64,000 bases of DNA from Ptiloglossa arizonensis (lineage: Eukaryota; Arthropoda; Insecta; Hymenoptera; Colletidae), in assembly GCF_051014685.1 (NCBI RefSeq), contig NW_027478789.1:186001-250000 (forward strand), in the 5' to 3' direction. Shown here in pieces: positions 10,325 to 22,925 of the stretch. The number at the start of each line of letters is the position of its first letter. Position 1 is the first letter of the stretch. The notes beneath the pieces were generated by a model that was not told the DNA's origin, searched no databases, and saw only the letters and a list, made by a program, of their open reading frames with translations. Made by a program: the position numbers and the translations under genes.

Positions 10325-11724
10325 AAAAGTGCGCATACCGTTGTAATCGGGCGAGTTTCTACTTTCAGATGCAACAGAAATTTTGCGGATTGGTCAATCC
10401 GTTCGCGAGATATGGCAGTTTGGAGGTAAGGAACGCTTGAGAAACTCCAAATTTTCGCAGTTCTGATGCTCGAAATGAATAACTGGAACGGCCTAGGGGA
10501 AAACTACACCTACCGTTGTAATCGGGAGAGTTTCTACTTTCAGATGCAACAGAAATTTTGCGGATTGGTCAATCGGTTCGCGAGATATGACAACTTGGAG
10601 GTAAGAAACGCTTGAGAAACTCAAAATTTTCGCAGTTCTGATGCTCGAAACGAATAACTAGAACGGCCTAGCGGAAAACTACACCCACCGTTGTAATCGG
10701 GCGAGTTTCTACTTTCAGATGCAACAGAAATTATGCGGATTGGTCAATCCTTTCGCGAGATATGGCAGTTTGGAGGTAAGAAACGCTTGAGAAACTCAAA
10801 ATTTTCGCAGTTCTGATGCTCGAAACGAATAACTAGAACGGCCTAGGGGAAAAGTGCGCAAACCGTTGTAATCGGGCGAGTTTCTACTTTCAGATGCAAC
10901 AGAAATTTTGCGGATTGGTCAATCCGTTCGCGAGATATGGCCGTTTGGATTTAAGAAACGCTTGAGAACCTCAAAATTTTCGCACTTCTGATGCTCGAAA
11001 CGTATAACCAGAACGGCCTAGGGGAAAAGTGCGCATACCGTTGCAATCGGGCGAGTTTCTACTTTCAGATACAACAGAAATTTTGCGGATTGGTCAATCC
11101 GTTCGCGAGATGTGGCAGTTTGGGAGTAAGAAACGCTTGAGAAACTCAAAATTTTGGCAGTTCTGATGCTCGAAACGAATAACTAGAACGGCCTAGGGGA
11201 AAAGTGCGCATATCGTTGTAATCGGGCGAGTTTCTACTTTCAGATGCAACAGAAATTATGCGGATTGGTCAATCCGTTCGCGAGATATGGCAGTTTGGAG
11301 GTAAGAAACGCTTGAGAAACTCAAAATTTTCGCAGTTCTGATGCTCGAAACGAATGACTAGAACGGCCTAGGGGAGAAGTACGCCTACCGTTGTAATCGG
11401 GCGAGTTTCTACTTTCAGATGCAACAGAAATAATGCGGATTGGTCAATCCGTTCGCGTGATATGGCCGTTTGGATGTAAGAAACGCTTGAGAAACTCAAA
11501 ATTTTCGCAGTTCTGATGCTCGAAACCAATAACTAGAACGGCCTAGGGGAAAAGTGCGCATACCGTTGTAATCGGGCGAGTTTCTACTTTCTGATGGCAC
11601 AGAAATTTTGCGGATTGATGAATCCGTTCGCGAGATATGGCAGTTTGGAGGTAAGAAACGCTTGAGAAACTCAAAATTTTCGCAGTTCTGATGCTCGAAA
11701 CGAATAACTAGAACGGCCTAGGGG
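10325..11724. repeat. 8-mer HOR unit I A B C D E F2 H, second instance
   Basis: 1400 bp inserted between two 11-mers. Diagnostic words match 2799-4198, including GACAACTTGG in A, TAGCGG before B, GAACCTC and AACCAG in C, CAGATACAACAG in D, and AATAATGCGG with GAAACCAATAAC in F2. The two instances therefore look recently related. Confidence 0.9.
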
Positions 11725-13649
11725 AAAAGTGCGCATACCGTTGTAATCGGGCGAGTTTCTACTTTCAGATGCAACAGAAATTTTGCGGATTGCTAAATCC
11801 GTTCGCGAGATATGGCAGTTTGGAGATAAGAAACGCTTGGGAAACTCAAAATTTTCGCATTTCTGATGCTCGAAACGAATAACTAGAACGGCCTAGGGGA
11901 AAAGTGCGCATACCGTTGTAATCGGGCGAGTTTCTACTTTCAGATGCAACAGAAATTATGCGGATTGGTCAATCCGTTCGCGAGATATGGCAGTTTGGAG
12001 GTAAGAAACGCTTGAGAAACTCAAAATTTTCGCAGTTCTGATGCTCGAAACGAATAACTGGAACGGCCTAGGGGAAAACTACACCTACCGTTTGTAATCG
12101 GGCGAGTTTCTACTTTCTGATGGCACAGAAATTTTGCGGATTTATGAATCCGTTCGTGAGATATGGCAGTTTGGAGGTAAGAAACGCTTGAGAAACTCAA
12201 AATATTCGCAGTTCTGATGCTCGAAACGAATGACTAGAACGGCCTAGGGGAGAAGTACGCATACCGTTGTAATCGGGCTAGTTTCTACTTTCAGATGCAA
12301 CAGAAATTATGCGGATTGGTCAATCCTTTCGCGAGATATGGCAGTTTGGATGTAAGAAACGCTTGAGAAACTCAAAATTTTCGCAGTTCTGATGCGCGAC
12401 ACGAATAACTAGAACGGCCTAGGGGCAAAGTGCGCATACCGTTGTAATCGGGCGAGTTTCTACTTTCAGATGCAACAGAAATTTTGCGGATTGGTCAATC
12501 GGTTCGCGGGATATGGCAGCTTGGAGGTAAGAAACGCTTGAGAAACTCAAAATTTTCGCAGTTCTGATGCTCGAAACGAAAAACTAGAACGGCCTAGGGG
12601 AAAAGTGCCCAAACCGTTGTAATCGGGCGAGTTTCTACTTTCAGATGCAACAGAAATTTTGCGGATTGGTCAATCCGTTCGCGAGATATGGCCGTTTGGA
12701 TTTAAGAAACGCTTGAGAAACTCAAAATTTTCGCAGTTCTGATGCTCGAAACGAATAACTAGAACGGCCTAGGGGAAAAGTGCGCATACCGTTGTAATCG
12801 GGCGAGTTTCTACTTTCAGATGCAACAGAAATTTTGCGGATTGGTCAATCCGTTCGCGAGATGTGGCAGTTTGGGAGTAAGAAACGCTTGAGAAACTCAA
12901 AAATTTGGCAGTTCTGATGCTCGAAACGAATAACTAGAACGGCCTAGGGGAAAAGTGCGCATATCGTTGTAATCGGGCGAGTTTCTACTTTCAGATGCAA
13001 CAGAAATTATGCGGATTGGTCAATCCGTTCGCGAGATATGGCAGTTTGGAGGTAAGAAACGCTTGAGAAACTCAAAATTTTCGCAGTTCTGATGCTCGAA
13101 ACGAATGACTAGAACGGCCTAGGGGAGAAGAACGCCTACCGTTGTAATCGGGCGAGTTTCTACTTTCAGATGCAACAGAAATTATGCGGATTGGTCAATC
13201 CGTTCGCGTGATATGCCGTTTGGATGTAAGAAACGCTTGAGAAACTCAAAATTTTCGCAGTTCTGATGCTCGAAACGAATAACTAGAACGGCCTAGGGGA
13301 AAAGTGCGCATACCGTTGTAATCGGGCGAGTTTCTACTTTCAGATGCAACAGAAATTATGCGGATTGGTCAATCCGTTCGCGTGATATGGCCGTTTGGAT
13401 GTAAGAAACGCTTGAGAAACTCAAAATTTTCGCAGTTCTGATGCTCGAAACGAATAACTAGAACGGCCTAGGGGATAAGTGCGCATACCGTTGTAATCGG
13501 GCGAGTTTCTACTTTCTGATGGCACAGAAATTTTGCGGATTGATGAATCCGTTCGCGAGATATGGCAGTTTGGAGGTAAGAAACGCTTGAGAAACTCAAA
13601 ATTTTCGCAGTTCTGATGCTCGAAACGAATAACTAGAACGGCCTAGGGG
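11725..13649. repeat. 11-mer HOR unit, subtype alpha, copy 2
   Basis: 1925 bp and 5250 bp (30 monomers) to the right of alpha copy 1. It shares that unit's markers (GGTTCGCGGG, CAAAAATTTGG, AGAAGAACGCC, GGGGATAAG), but has TTATGCGG where copy 1 has the private TTATGGGG in F. Confidence 0.9.
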
Positions 13650-15574
13650 AAAAGTGCGCATACCGTTGTAATCGGGCGAGTTTCTACTTTCAGATGCAAC
13701 AGAAATTTTGCGGATTGCTAAATCCGTTCGCGAGATATGGCAGTTTGGAGATAAGAAACGCTTGGGAAACTCAAAATTTTCGCATTTCTGATGCTCGAAA
13801 CGAATAACTAGAACGGCCTAGGGGAAAAGTGCGCATACCGTTGTAATCGGGCGAGTTTCTACTTTCAGATGCAACAGAAATTATGCGGATTGGTCAATCC
13901 GTTCGCGAGATATGGCAGTTTGGAGGTAAGAAACGCTTGAGAAACTCAAAATTTTCGCAGTTCTGATGCTCGAAACGAATAACTGGAACGGCCTAGGGGA
14001 AAACTACACCTACCGTTTGTAATCGGGCGAGTTTCTACTTTCTGATGGCACAGAAATTTTGCGGATTTATGAATCCGTTCGTGAGATATGGCAGTTTGGA
14101 GGTAAGAAACGCTTGAGAAACTCAAAATATTCGCAGTTCTGATGCTCGAAACGAATGACTAGAACGGCCTAGGGGAGAAGTACGCATACCGTTGTAATCG
14201 GGCTAGTTTCTACTTTCAGATGCAACAGAAATTATGCGGATTGGTCAATCCTTTCGCGAGATATGGCAGTTTGGATGTAAGAAACGCTTGAGAAACTCAA
14301 AATTTTCGCAGTTCTGATGCGCGACACGAATAACTAGAACGGCCTAGGGGCAAAGTGCGCATACCGTTGTAATCGGGCGAGTTTCTACTTTCAGATGCAA
14401 CAGAAATTTTGCGGATTGGTCAATCGGTTCGCGAGATATGGCAGCTTGGAGGTAAGAAACGCTTGAGAAACTCAAAATTTTCGCAGTTCTGATGCTCGAA
14501 ACGAAAAACTAGAACGGCCTAGGGGAAAAGTGCCCAAACCGTTGTAATCGGGCGAGTTTCTACTTTCAGATGCAACAGAAATTTTGCGGATTGGTCAATC
14601 CGTTCGCGAGATATGGCCGTTTGGATTTAAGAAACGCTTGAGAAACTCAAAATTTTCGCAGTTCTGATGCTCGAAACGAATAACTAGAACGGCCTAGGGG
14701 AAAAGTGCGCATACCGCTGTAATCGGGCGAGTTTCTACTTTCAGATGCAACAGAAATTTTGCGGATTGGTCAATCCGTTCGCGAGATGTGGCAGTTTGGG
14801 AGTAAGAAACGCTTGAGAAACTCAAAATTTTGGCAGTTCTGATGCTCGAAACGAATAACTAGAACGGCCTAGGGGAAAAGTGCGCATATCGTTGTAATCG
14901 GGCGAGTTTCTACTTTCAGATGCAACAGAAATTATGCGGATTGGTCAATCCGTTCGCGAGATATGGCAGTTTGGAGGTAAGAAACGCTTGAGAAACTCAA
15001 AATTTTCGCAGTTCTGATGCTCGAAACGAATGACTAGAACGGCCTAGGGGAGAAGAACGCCTACCGTTGTAATCGGGCGAGTTTCTACTTTCAGATGCAA
15101 CAGAAATTATGCGGATTGGTCAATCCGTTCGCGTGATATGCCGTTTGGATGTAAGAAACGCTTGAGAAACTCAAAATTTTCGCAGTTCTGATGCTCGAAA
15201 CGAATAACTAGAACGGCCTAGGGGAAAAGTGCGCATACCGTTGTAATCGGGCGAGTTTCTACTTTCAGATGCAACAGAAATTATGCGGATTGGTCAATCC
15301 GTTCGCGTGATATGGCCGTTTGGATGTAAGAAACGCTTGAGAAACTCAAAATTTTCGCAGTTCTGATGCTCGAAACGAATAACTAGAACGGCCTAGGGGA
15401 TAAGTGCGCATACCGTTGTAATCGGGCGAGTTTCTACTTTCTGATGGCACAGAAATTTTGCGGATTGATGAATCCGTTCGCGAGATATGGCAGTTTGGAG
15501 GTAAGAAACGCTTGAGAAACTCAAAATTTTCGCAGTTCTGATGCTCGAAACGAATAACTAGAACGGCCTAGGGG
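13650..15574. repeat. 11-mer HOR unit, beta/alpha hybrid
   Basis: The left part carries beta markers: GGTTCGCGAG in N, ACCGCTGTAATC and CAAAATTTTGG in D. The right part carries alpha markers: AGAAGAACGCC in F near 15055 and GGGGATAAG at 15396. The switch falls between D and F, about 14830 to 15055. This is what unequal crossing over between a beta and an alpha unit would produce. Confidence 0.85.
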
Positions 15575-17499
15575 AAAAGTGCGCATACCGTTGTAATCGG
15601 GCGAGTTTCTACTTTCAGATGCAACAGAAATTTTGCGGATTGCTAAATCCGTTCGCGAGATATGGCAGTTTGGAGATAAGAAACGCTTGGGAAACTCAAA
15701 ATTTTCGCATTTCTGATGCTCGAAACGAATAACTAGAACGGCCTAGGGGAAAAGTGCGCATACCGTTGTAATCGGGCGAGTTTCTACTTTCAGATGCAAC
15801 AGAAATTATGCGGATTGGTCAATCCGTTCGCGAGATATGGCAGTTTGGAGGTAAGAAACGCTTGAGAAACTCAAAATTTTCGCAGTTCTGATGCTCGAAA
15901 CGAATAACTGGAACGGCCTAGGGGAAAACTACACCTACCGTTTGTAATCGGGCGAGTTTCTACTTTCTGATGGCACAGAAATTTTGCGGATTTATGAATC
16001 CGTTCGTGAGATATGGCAGTTTGGAGGTAAGAAACGCTTGAGAAACTCAAAATATTCGCAGTTCTGATGCTCGAAACGAATGACTAGAACGGCCTAGGGG
16101 AGAAGTACGCATACCGTTGTAATCGGGCTAGTTTCTACTTTCAGATGCAACAGAAATTATGCGGATTGGTCAATCCTTTCGCGAGATATGGCAGTTTGGA
16201 TGTAAGAAACGCTTGAGAAACTCAAAATTTTCGCAGTTCTGATGCGCGACACGAATAACTAGAACGGCCTAGGGGCAAAGTGCGCATACCGTTGTAATCG
16301 GGCGAGTTTCTACTTTCAGATGCAACAGAAATTTTGCGGATTGGTCAATCGGTTCGCGAGATATGGCAGCTTGGAGGTAAGAAACGCTTGAGAAACTCAA
16401 AATTTTCGCAGTTCTGATGCTCGAAACGAAAAACTAGAACGGCCTAGGGGAAAAGTGCCCAAACCGTTGTAATCGGGCGAGTTTCTACTTTCAGATGCAA
16501 CAGAAATTTTGCGGATTGGTCAATCCGTTCGCGAGATATGGCCGTTTGGATTTAAGAAACGCTTGAGAAACTCAAAATTTTCGCAGTTCTGATGCTCGAA
16601 ACGAATAACTAGAACGGCCTAGGGGAAAAGTGCGCATACCGCTGTAATCGGGCGAGTTTCTACTTTCAGATGCAACAGAAATTTTGCGGATTGGTCAATC
16701 CGTTCGCGAGATGTGGCAGTTTGGGAGTAAGAAACGCTTGAGAAACTCAAAATTTTGGCAGTTCTGATGCTCGAAACGAATAACTAGAACGGCCTAGGGG
16801 AAAAGTGCGCATATCGTTGTAATCGGGCGAGTTTCTACTTTCAGATGCAACAGAAATTATGCGGATTGGTCAATCCGTTCGCGAGATATGGCAGTTTGGA
16901 GGTAAGAAACGCTTGAGAAACTCAAAATTTTCGCAGTTCTGATGCTCGAAACGAATGACTAGAACGGCCTAGGGGAGAAGAATGCCTACCGTTGTAATCG
17001 GGCGAGTTTCTACTTTCAGATGCAACAGAAATTATGCGGATTGGTCAATCCGTTCGCGTGATATGCCGTTTGGATGTAAGAAACGCTTGAGAAACTCAAA
17101 ATTTTCGCAGTTCTGATGCTCGAAACGAATAACTAGAACGGCCTAGGGGAAAAGTGCGCATACCGTTGTAATCGGGCGAGTTTCTACTTTCAGATGCAAC
17201 AGAAATTATGCGGATTGGTCAATCCGTTCGCGTGATATGGCCGTTTGGATGTAAGAAACGCTTGAGAAACTCAAAATTTTCGCAGTTCTGATGCTCGAAA
17301 CGAATAACTAGAACGGCCTAGGGGAAAAGTGCGCATACCGTTGTAATCGGGCGAGTTTCTACTTTCTGATGGCACAGAAATTTTGCGGATTGATGAATCC
17401 GTTCGCGAGATATGGCAGTTTGGAGGTAAGAAACGCTTGAGAAACTCAAAATTTTCGCAGTTCTGATGCTCGAAACGAATAACTAGAACGGCCTAGGGG
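15575..17499. repeat. 11-mer HOR unit, subtype beta, copy 2
   Basis: 1925 bp. It lies exactly 7175 bp (41 monomers) to the right of beta copy 1 and shares its rare marker AATGCC in F (9806 and 16981) and its ACCGCTGTAATC in D. Like copy 1 it is followed by the 8-mer. Confidence 0.9.
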
Positions 17500-18899
17500 A
17501 AAAGTGCGCATACCGTTGTAATCGGGCGAGTTTCTACTTTCAGATGCAACAGAAATTTTGCGGATTGGTCAATCCGTTCGCGAGATATGGCAGTTTGGAG
17601 GTAAGGAACGCTTGAGAAACTCCAAATTTTCGCAGTTCTGATGCTCGAAATGAATAACTGGAACGGCCTAGGGGAAAACTACACCTACCGTTGTAATCGG
17701 GAGAGTTTCTACTTTCAGATGCAACAGAAATTTTGCGGATTGGTCAATCGGTTCGCGAGATATGACAACTTGGAGGTAAGAAACGCTTGAGAAACTCAAA
17801 ATTTTCGCAGTTCTGATGCTCGAAACGAATAACTAGAACGGCCTAGCGGAAAACTACACCCACCGTTGTAATCGGGCGAGTTTCTACTTTCAGATGCAAC
17901 AGAAATTATGCGGATTGGTCAATCCTTTCGCGAGATATGGCAGTTTGGAGGTAAGAAACGCTTGAGAAACTCAAAATTTTCGCAGTTCTGATGCTCGAAA
18001 CGAATAACTAGAACGGCCTAGGGGAAAAGTGCGCAAACCGTTGTAATCGGGCGAGTTTCTACTTTCAGATGCAACAGAAATTTTGCGGATTGGTCAATCC
18101 GTTCGCGAGATATAGCCGTTTGGATTTAAGAAACGCTTGAGAACCTCAAAATTTTCGCACTTCTGATGCTCGAAACGAATAACCAGAACGGCCTAGGGGA
18201 AAAGTGCGCATACCGTTGCAATCGGGCGAGTTTCTACTTTCAGATACAACAGAAATTTTGCGGATTGGTCAATCCGTTCGCGAGATGTGGCAGTTTGGGA
18301 GTAAGAAACGCTTGAGAAACTCAAAATTTTGGCAGTTCTGATGCTCGAAACGAATAACTAGAACGGCCTAGGGGAAAAGTGCGCATATCGTTGTAATCGG
18401 GCGAGTTTCTACTTTCAGATGCAACAGAAATTATGCGGATTGGTCAATCCGTTCGCGAGATATGGCAGTTTGGAGGTAAGAAACGCTTGAGAAACTCAAA
18501 ATTTTCGCAGTTCTGATGCTCGAAACGAATGACTAGAACGGCCTAGGGGAGAAGTACGCCTACCGTTGTAATCGGGCGAGTTTCTACTTTCAGATGCAAC
18601 AGAAATAATGCGGATTGGTCAATCCGTTCGCGTGATATGGCCGTTTGGATGTAAGAAACGCTTGAGAAACTCAAAATTTTCGCAGTTCTGATGCTCGAAA
18701 CGAATAACTAGAACGGCCTAGGGGAAAAGTGCGCATACCGTTGTAATCGGGCGAGTTTCTACTTTCTGATGGCACAGAAATTTTGCGGATTGATGAATCC
18801 GTTCGCGAGATATGGCAGTTTGGAGGTAAGAAACGCTTGAGAAACTCAAAATTTTCGCAGTTCTGATGCTCGAAACGAATAACTAGAACGGCCTAGGGG
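17500..18899. repeat. 8-mer HOR unit I A B C D E F2 H, third instance
   Basis: 1400 bp, at 7175 bp offset from the second instance. Small differences show independent change: GATATAGCCG in C, and GAAACGAATAAC at the end of F2 where the other two instances have GAAACCAATAAC. Confidence 0.89.
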
Positions 18900-20649
18900 A
18901 AAAGTGCGCATACCGTTGTAATCGGGCGAGTTTCTACTTTCAGATGCAACAGAAATTTTGCGGATTGCTAAATCCGTTCGCGAGATATGGCAGTTTGGAG
19001 ATAAGAAACGCTTGGGAAACTCAAAATTTTCGCATTTCTGATGCTCGAAACGAATAACTAGAACGGCCTAGGGGAAAAGTGCGCATACCGTTGTAATCGG
19101 GCGAGTTTCTACTTTCAGATGCAACAGAAATTATGCGGATTGGTCAATCCGTTCGCGAGATATGGCAGTTTGGAGGTAAGAAACGCTTGAGAAACTCAAA
19201 ATTTTCGCAGTTCTGATGCTCGAAACGAATAACTGGAACGGCCTAGGGGAAAACTACACCTACCGTTTGTAATCGGGCGAGTTTCTACTTTCTGATGGCA
19301 CAGAAATTTTGCGGATTTATGAATCCGTTCGTGAGATATGGCAGTTTGGAGGTAAGAAACGCTTGAGAAACTCAAAATATTCGCAGTTCTGATGCTCGAA
19401 ACGAATGACTAGAACGGCCTAGGGGAGAAGTACGCATACCGTTGTAATCGGGCTAGTTTCTACTTTCAGATGCAACAGAAATTATGCGGATTGGTCAATC
19501 CTTTCGCGAGATATGGCAGTTTGGATGTAAGAAACGCTTGAGAAACTCAAAATTTTCGCAGTTCTGATGCGCGACACGAATAACTAGAACGGCCTAGGGG
19601 CAAAGTGCGCATACCGTTGTAATCGGGCGAGTTTCTACTTTCAGATGCAACAGAAATTTTGCGGATTGGTCAATCGGTTCGCGAGATATGGCAGCTTGGA
19701 GGTAAGAAACGCTTGAGAAACTCAAAATTTTCGCAGTTCTGATGCTCGAAACGAAAAACTAGAACGGCCTAGGGGAAAAGTGCCCAAACCGTTGTAATCG
19801 GGCGAGTTTCTACTTTCAGATGCAACAGAAATTTTGCGGATTGGTCAATCCGTTCGCGAGATATGGCCGTTTGGATTTAAGAAACGCTTGAGAAACTCAA
19901 AATTTTCGCAGTTCTGATGCTCGAAACGAATAACTAGAACGGCCTAGGGGAAAAGTGCGCATACCGTTGTAATCGGGCGAGTTTCTACTTTCAGATGCAA
20001 CAGAAATTTTGCGGATTGGTCAATCCGTTCGCGAGATGTGGCAGTTTGGGAGTAAGAAACGCTTGAGAAACTCAAAATTTTCGCAGTTCTGATGCTCGAA
20101 ACGAATGACTAGAACGGCCTAGGGGAGAAGAACGCCTACCGTTGTAATCGGGCGAGTTTCTACTTTCAGATGCAACAGAAATTATGCGGATTGGTCAATC
20201 CGTTCGCGTGATATGCCGTTTGGATGTAAGAAACGCTTGAGAAACTCAAAATTTTCGCAGTTCTGATGCTCGAAACGAATAACTAGAACGGCCTAGGGGA
20301 AAAGTGCGCATACCGTTGTAATCGGGCGAGTTTCTACTTTCAGATGCAACAGAAATTATGCGGATTGGTCAATCCGTTCGCGTGATATGGCCGTTTGGAT
20401 GTAAGAAACGCTTGAGAAACTCAAAATTTTCGCAGTTCTGATGCTCGAAACGAATAACTAGAACGGCCTAGGGGAAAAGTGCGCATACCGTTGTAATCGG
20501 GCGAGTTTCTACTTTCTGATGGCACAGAAATTTTGCGGATTGATGAATCCGTTCGCGAGATATGGCAGTTTGGAGGTAAGAAACGCTTGAGAAACTCAAA
20601 ATTTTCGCAGTTCTGATGCTCGAAACGAATAACTAGAACGGCCTAGGGG
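18900..20649. repeat. Shortened 10-mer HOR unit with D/E fusion
   Basis: J K L M N C D/E F G H, 1750 bp. The monomer at 19951-20125 starts as D (GAGATGTGGCAGTTTGGGAG) and ends as E (TTTTCGCAG, GAATGACTAG), so one whole monomer has been lost without changing the 175 bp phase. The exchange lies between about 20055 and 20105. The regular 11-mer array ends here. Confidence 0.88.
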
Positions 20650-21874
20650 AAAAGTGCGCATACCGTTGTAATCGGGCGAGTTTCTACTTTCAGATGCAAC
20701 AGAAATTTTGCGGATTGCTCAATCCGTTCGCGAGATATGGCACTTTGGAGGTAAGAAACGCTTGAGAAACTCAAAATTTTCGCAGTTCTGATGCTCGAAA
20801 TGAATAACTGGAACGGCCTAGGGGAAAGCTACACCTACCGTTGTAATCGGGCGAGTTTCTACTTTCAGATGGCACAGAAATTTTGCGGGTTGCTAAATCC
20901 GTTCGCGAGATATGGCAGTTTGGAGATAAGAAACGCTTGAGAAACTCAAAATTTTCGCATTTCTGATGCTCGAAACGAATAACTAGAACGGCCTAGGGGA
21001 AAAGTGCGCATACCGTTGTAATCGGGCGAGTTTCTACTTTCAGATGCAACAGAAATTATGCGGATTGGTCAATCCGTTCGCGAGATATGGCAGTTTGGAG
21101 GTAAGAAACGCTTGAGAAACTCAAAATTTTCGCAGTTCTGATGCTCGAAACGAATAACTGGAACGGCCTAGGGGAAAACTACACCTACAGTTTGTAATCG
21201 GGCGAGTTTCTACTTTCTGATGGCACAGAAATTTTGCGGATTTATGAATCCGTTCGCGAGATATGGCAGTTTGGAGATAAGAAATGCTTGAGAACCTCAA
21301 ATTTTCGCACTTCTGATGCTCGAAACGAATAACCAGAACGGCCTAGGGGAAAAGTGCGCATACCGTTGCAATCGGGCGAGTTTCTACTTTCAGATGCAAC
21401 AGAAATTTTGCGGATTGGTCAATCCGTTCGCGAGATATGGCCGTTTGGATTTAAGAAACGCTTGAGAACCTCCAAATTTTCGCAGTTCTGATGCTCGAAA
21501 TGAATAACTGGAACGGCCTAGGGGAAAACTACACCTACCGTTGTAATCGGGAGAGTTTCTACTTTCAGATGCAACAGAAATTTTGCGGATTGGTCAATCG
21601 GTTCGCGAGATATGGCAGCTTGGAGGTAAGAAACGCTTGAGAAACTCAAAATTTTCGCAGTTCTGATGCTCGAAACGAATAACTAGAACGGCCTAGCGGA
21701 AAACTACACCCACCGTTGTAATCGGGCGAGTTTCTACTTTCAGATGCAACAGAAATTATGCGGATTGGTCAATCCGTTCGCGAGATATGGCAGTTTGGAG
21801 GTAAGAAACGCTTGAGAAACTCAAAATTTTCGCAGTTCTGATGCTCGAAACGAATAACTGGAACGGCCTAGGGG
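20650..21874. repeat. Transitional monomers O P K Q C/I A2 B/K
   Basis: Seven monomers not in the 11-mer order. O has GCTCAATCCG. P starts AAAGCTACACC and has GCGGGTTGCTAAATCC. Q begins like L (CCTACAGTTTGTAATC) and ends like C (GAACCTC, CACTTCTG, AACCAG), with one A lost from the A-tract. 21350-21524 joins a C body (GGATTTAAG) to an I tail (CTCCAAATTTT, AATAACTGG). K Q C/I A2 recurs at 63352-64000. Confidence 0.82.
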
Positions 21875-22925
21875 AAAACTACACCTACCGTTTGTAATCG
21901 GGCGAGTTTCTACTTTCTGATGGCACAGAAATTTTGCGGATTGATGAATCCGTTCGCGAGATATGGCAGTTTGGAGGTAAGAAACGCTTGAGAAACTCAA
22001 AATATTCGCAGTTCTGATGCTCGAAACGAATGACTAGAACGGCCTAGGGGAGAAGTACGCATACCGTTGTAATCGGGCTAGTTTCTACTTTCAGATGCAA
22101 CAGAAATTATGCGGATTGGTCAATCCTTTCGCGAGATATGGCAGTTTGGATGTAAGAAACGCTTGAGAAACTCAAAATTTTCGCAGTTCTGATGCGCGAC
22201 ACGAATAACTAGAACGGCCTAGGGGCAAAGTGCGCATACCGTTGTAATCGGGCGAGTTTCTACTTTCAGATGCAACAGAAATTTTGCGGATTGGTCAATC
22301 GGTTCGCGAGATATGGCAGCTTGGAGGTAAGAAACGCTTGAGAAACTCAAAATTTTCGCAGTTCTGATGCTCGAAACGAATAACTAGAACGGCCTAGGGG
22401 AGAAGTACGCCTACCGTTGTAATCGGGCGAGTTTCTACTTTCAGATGCAACAGAAATTATGCGGATTGGTCAATCCTTTCGCGAGATATGGCAGTTTGGA
22501 GGTAAGAAACGCTTGAGAAACTCAAAATTTTCGCAGTTCTGATGCTCGAAACGAATAACTAGAACGGCCTAGGGGAAAAGTGCGCAAACCGTTGTAATCG
22601 GGCGAGTTTCTACTTTCAGATGCAACAGAAATTTTGCGGATTAGTCAATCCGTTCGCGAGATATGGCCGTTTGGATTTAAGAAACGCTTGAGAACCTTAA
22701 AATTTTCGCACTTCTGATGCTCGAAACGAATAACCAGAACGGCCTAGGGGAAAAGTGCGCATACCGTTGTAATCGGGCGAGTTTCTACTTTCAGATGCAA
22801 GAGAAATTTTGCGGATTGGTCAATCCGTTCGCGAGATGTGGCAGTTTGGGAGTAAGAAACGCTTGAGAAACTCAAAATTTTCGCAGTTCTGATGCTCGAA
22901 ACGAATAACTGGAACGGCCTAGGGG
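21875..22925. repeat. Six-monomer HOR L2 M N2 B2 C D, copy 1
   Basis: 1051 bp: five 175 bp monomers plus the 176 bp L2. Markers shared with copy 2 are GATTAGTCAATCC and GAACCTTAAAATTTT in C. The D here is a hybrid, with a GAGATGTGG body but a TTTTCGCAG and AATAACTGG tail that leads straight into the next L2. It has CAAGAG in place of CAACAG. Confidence 0.87.
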
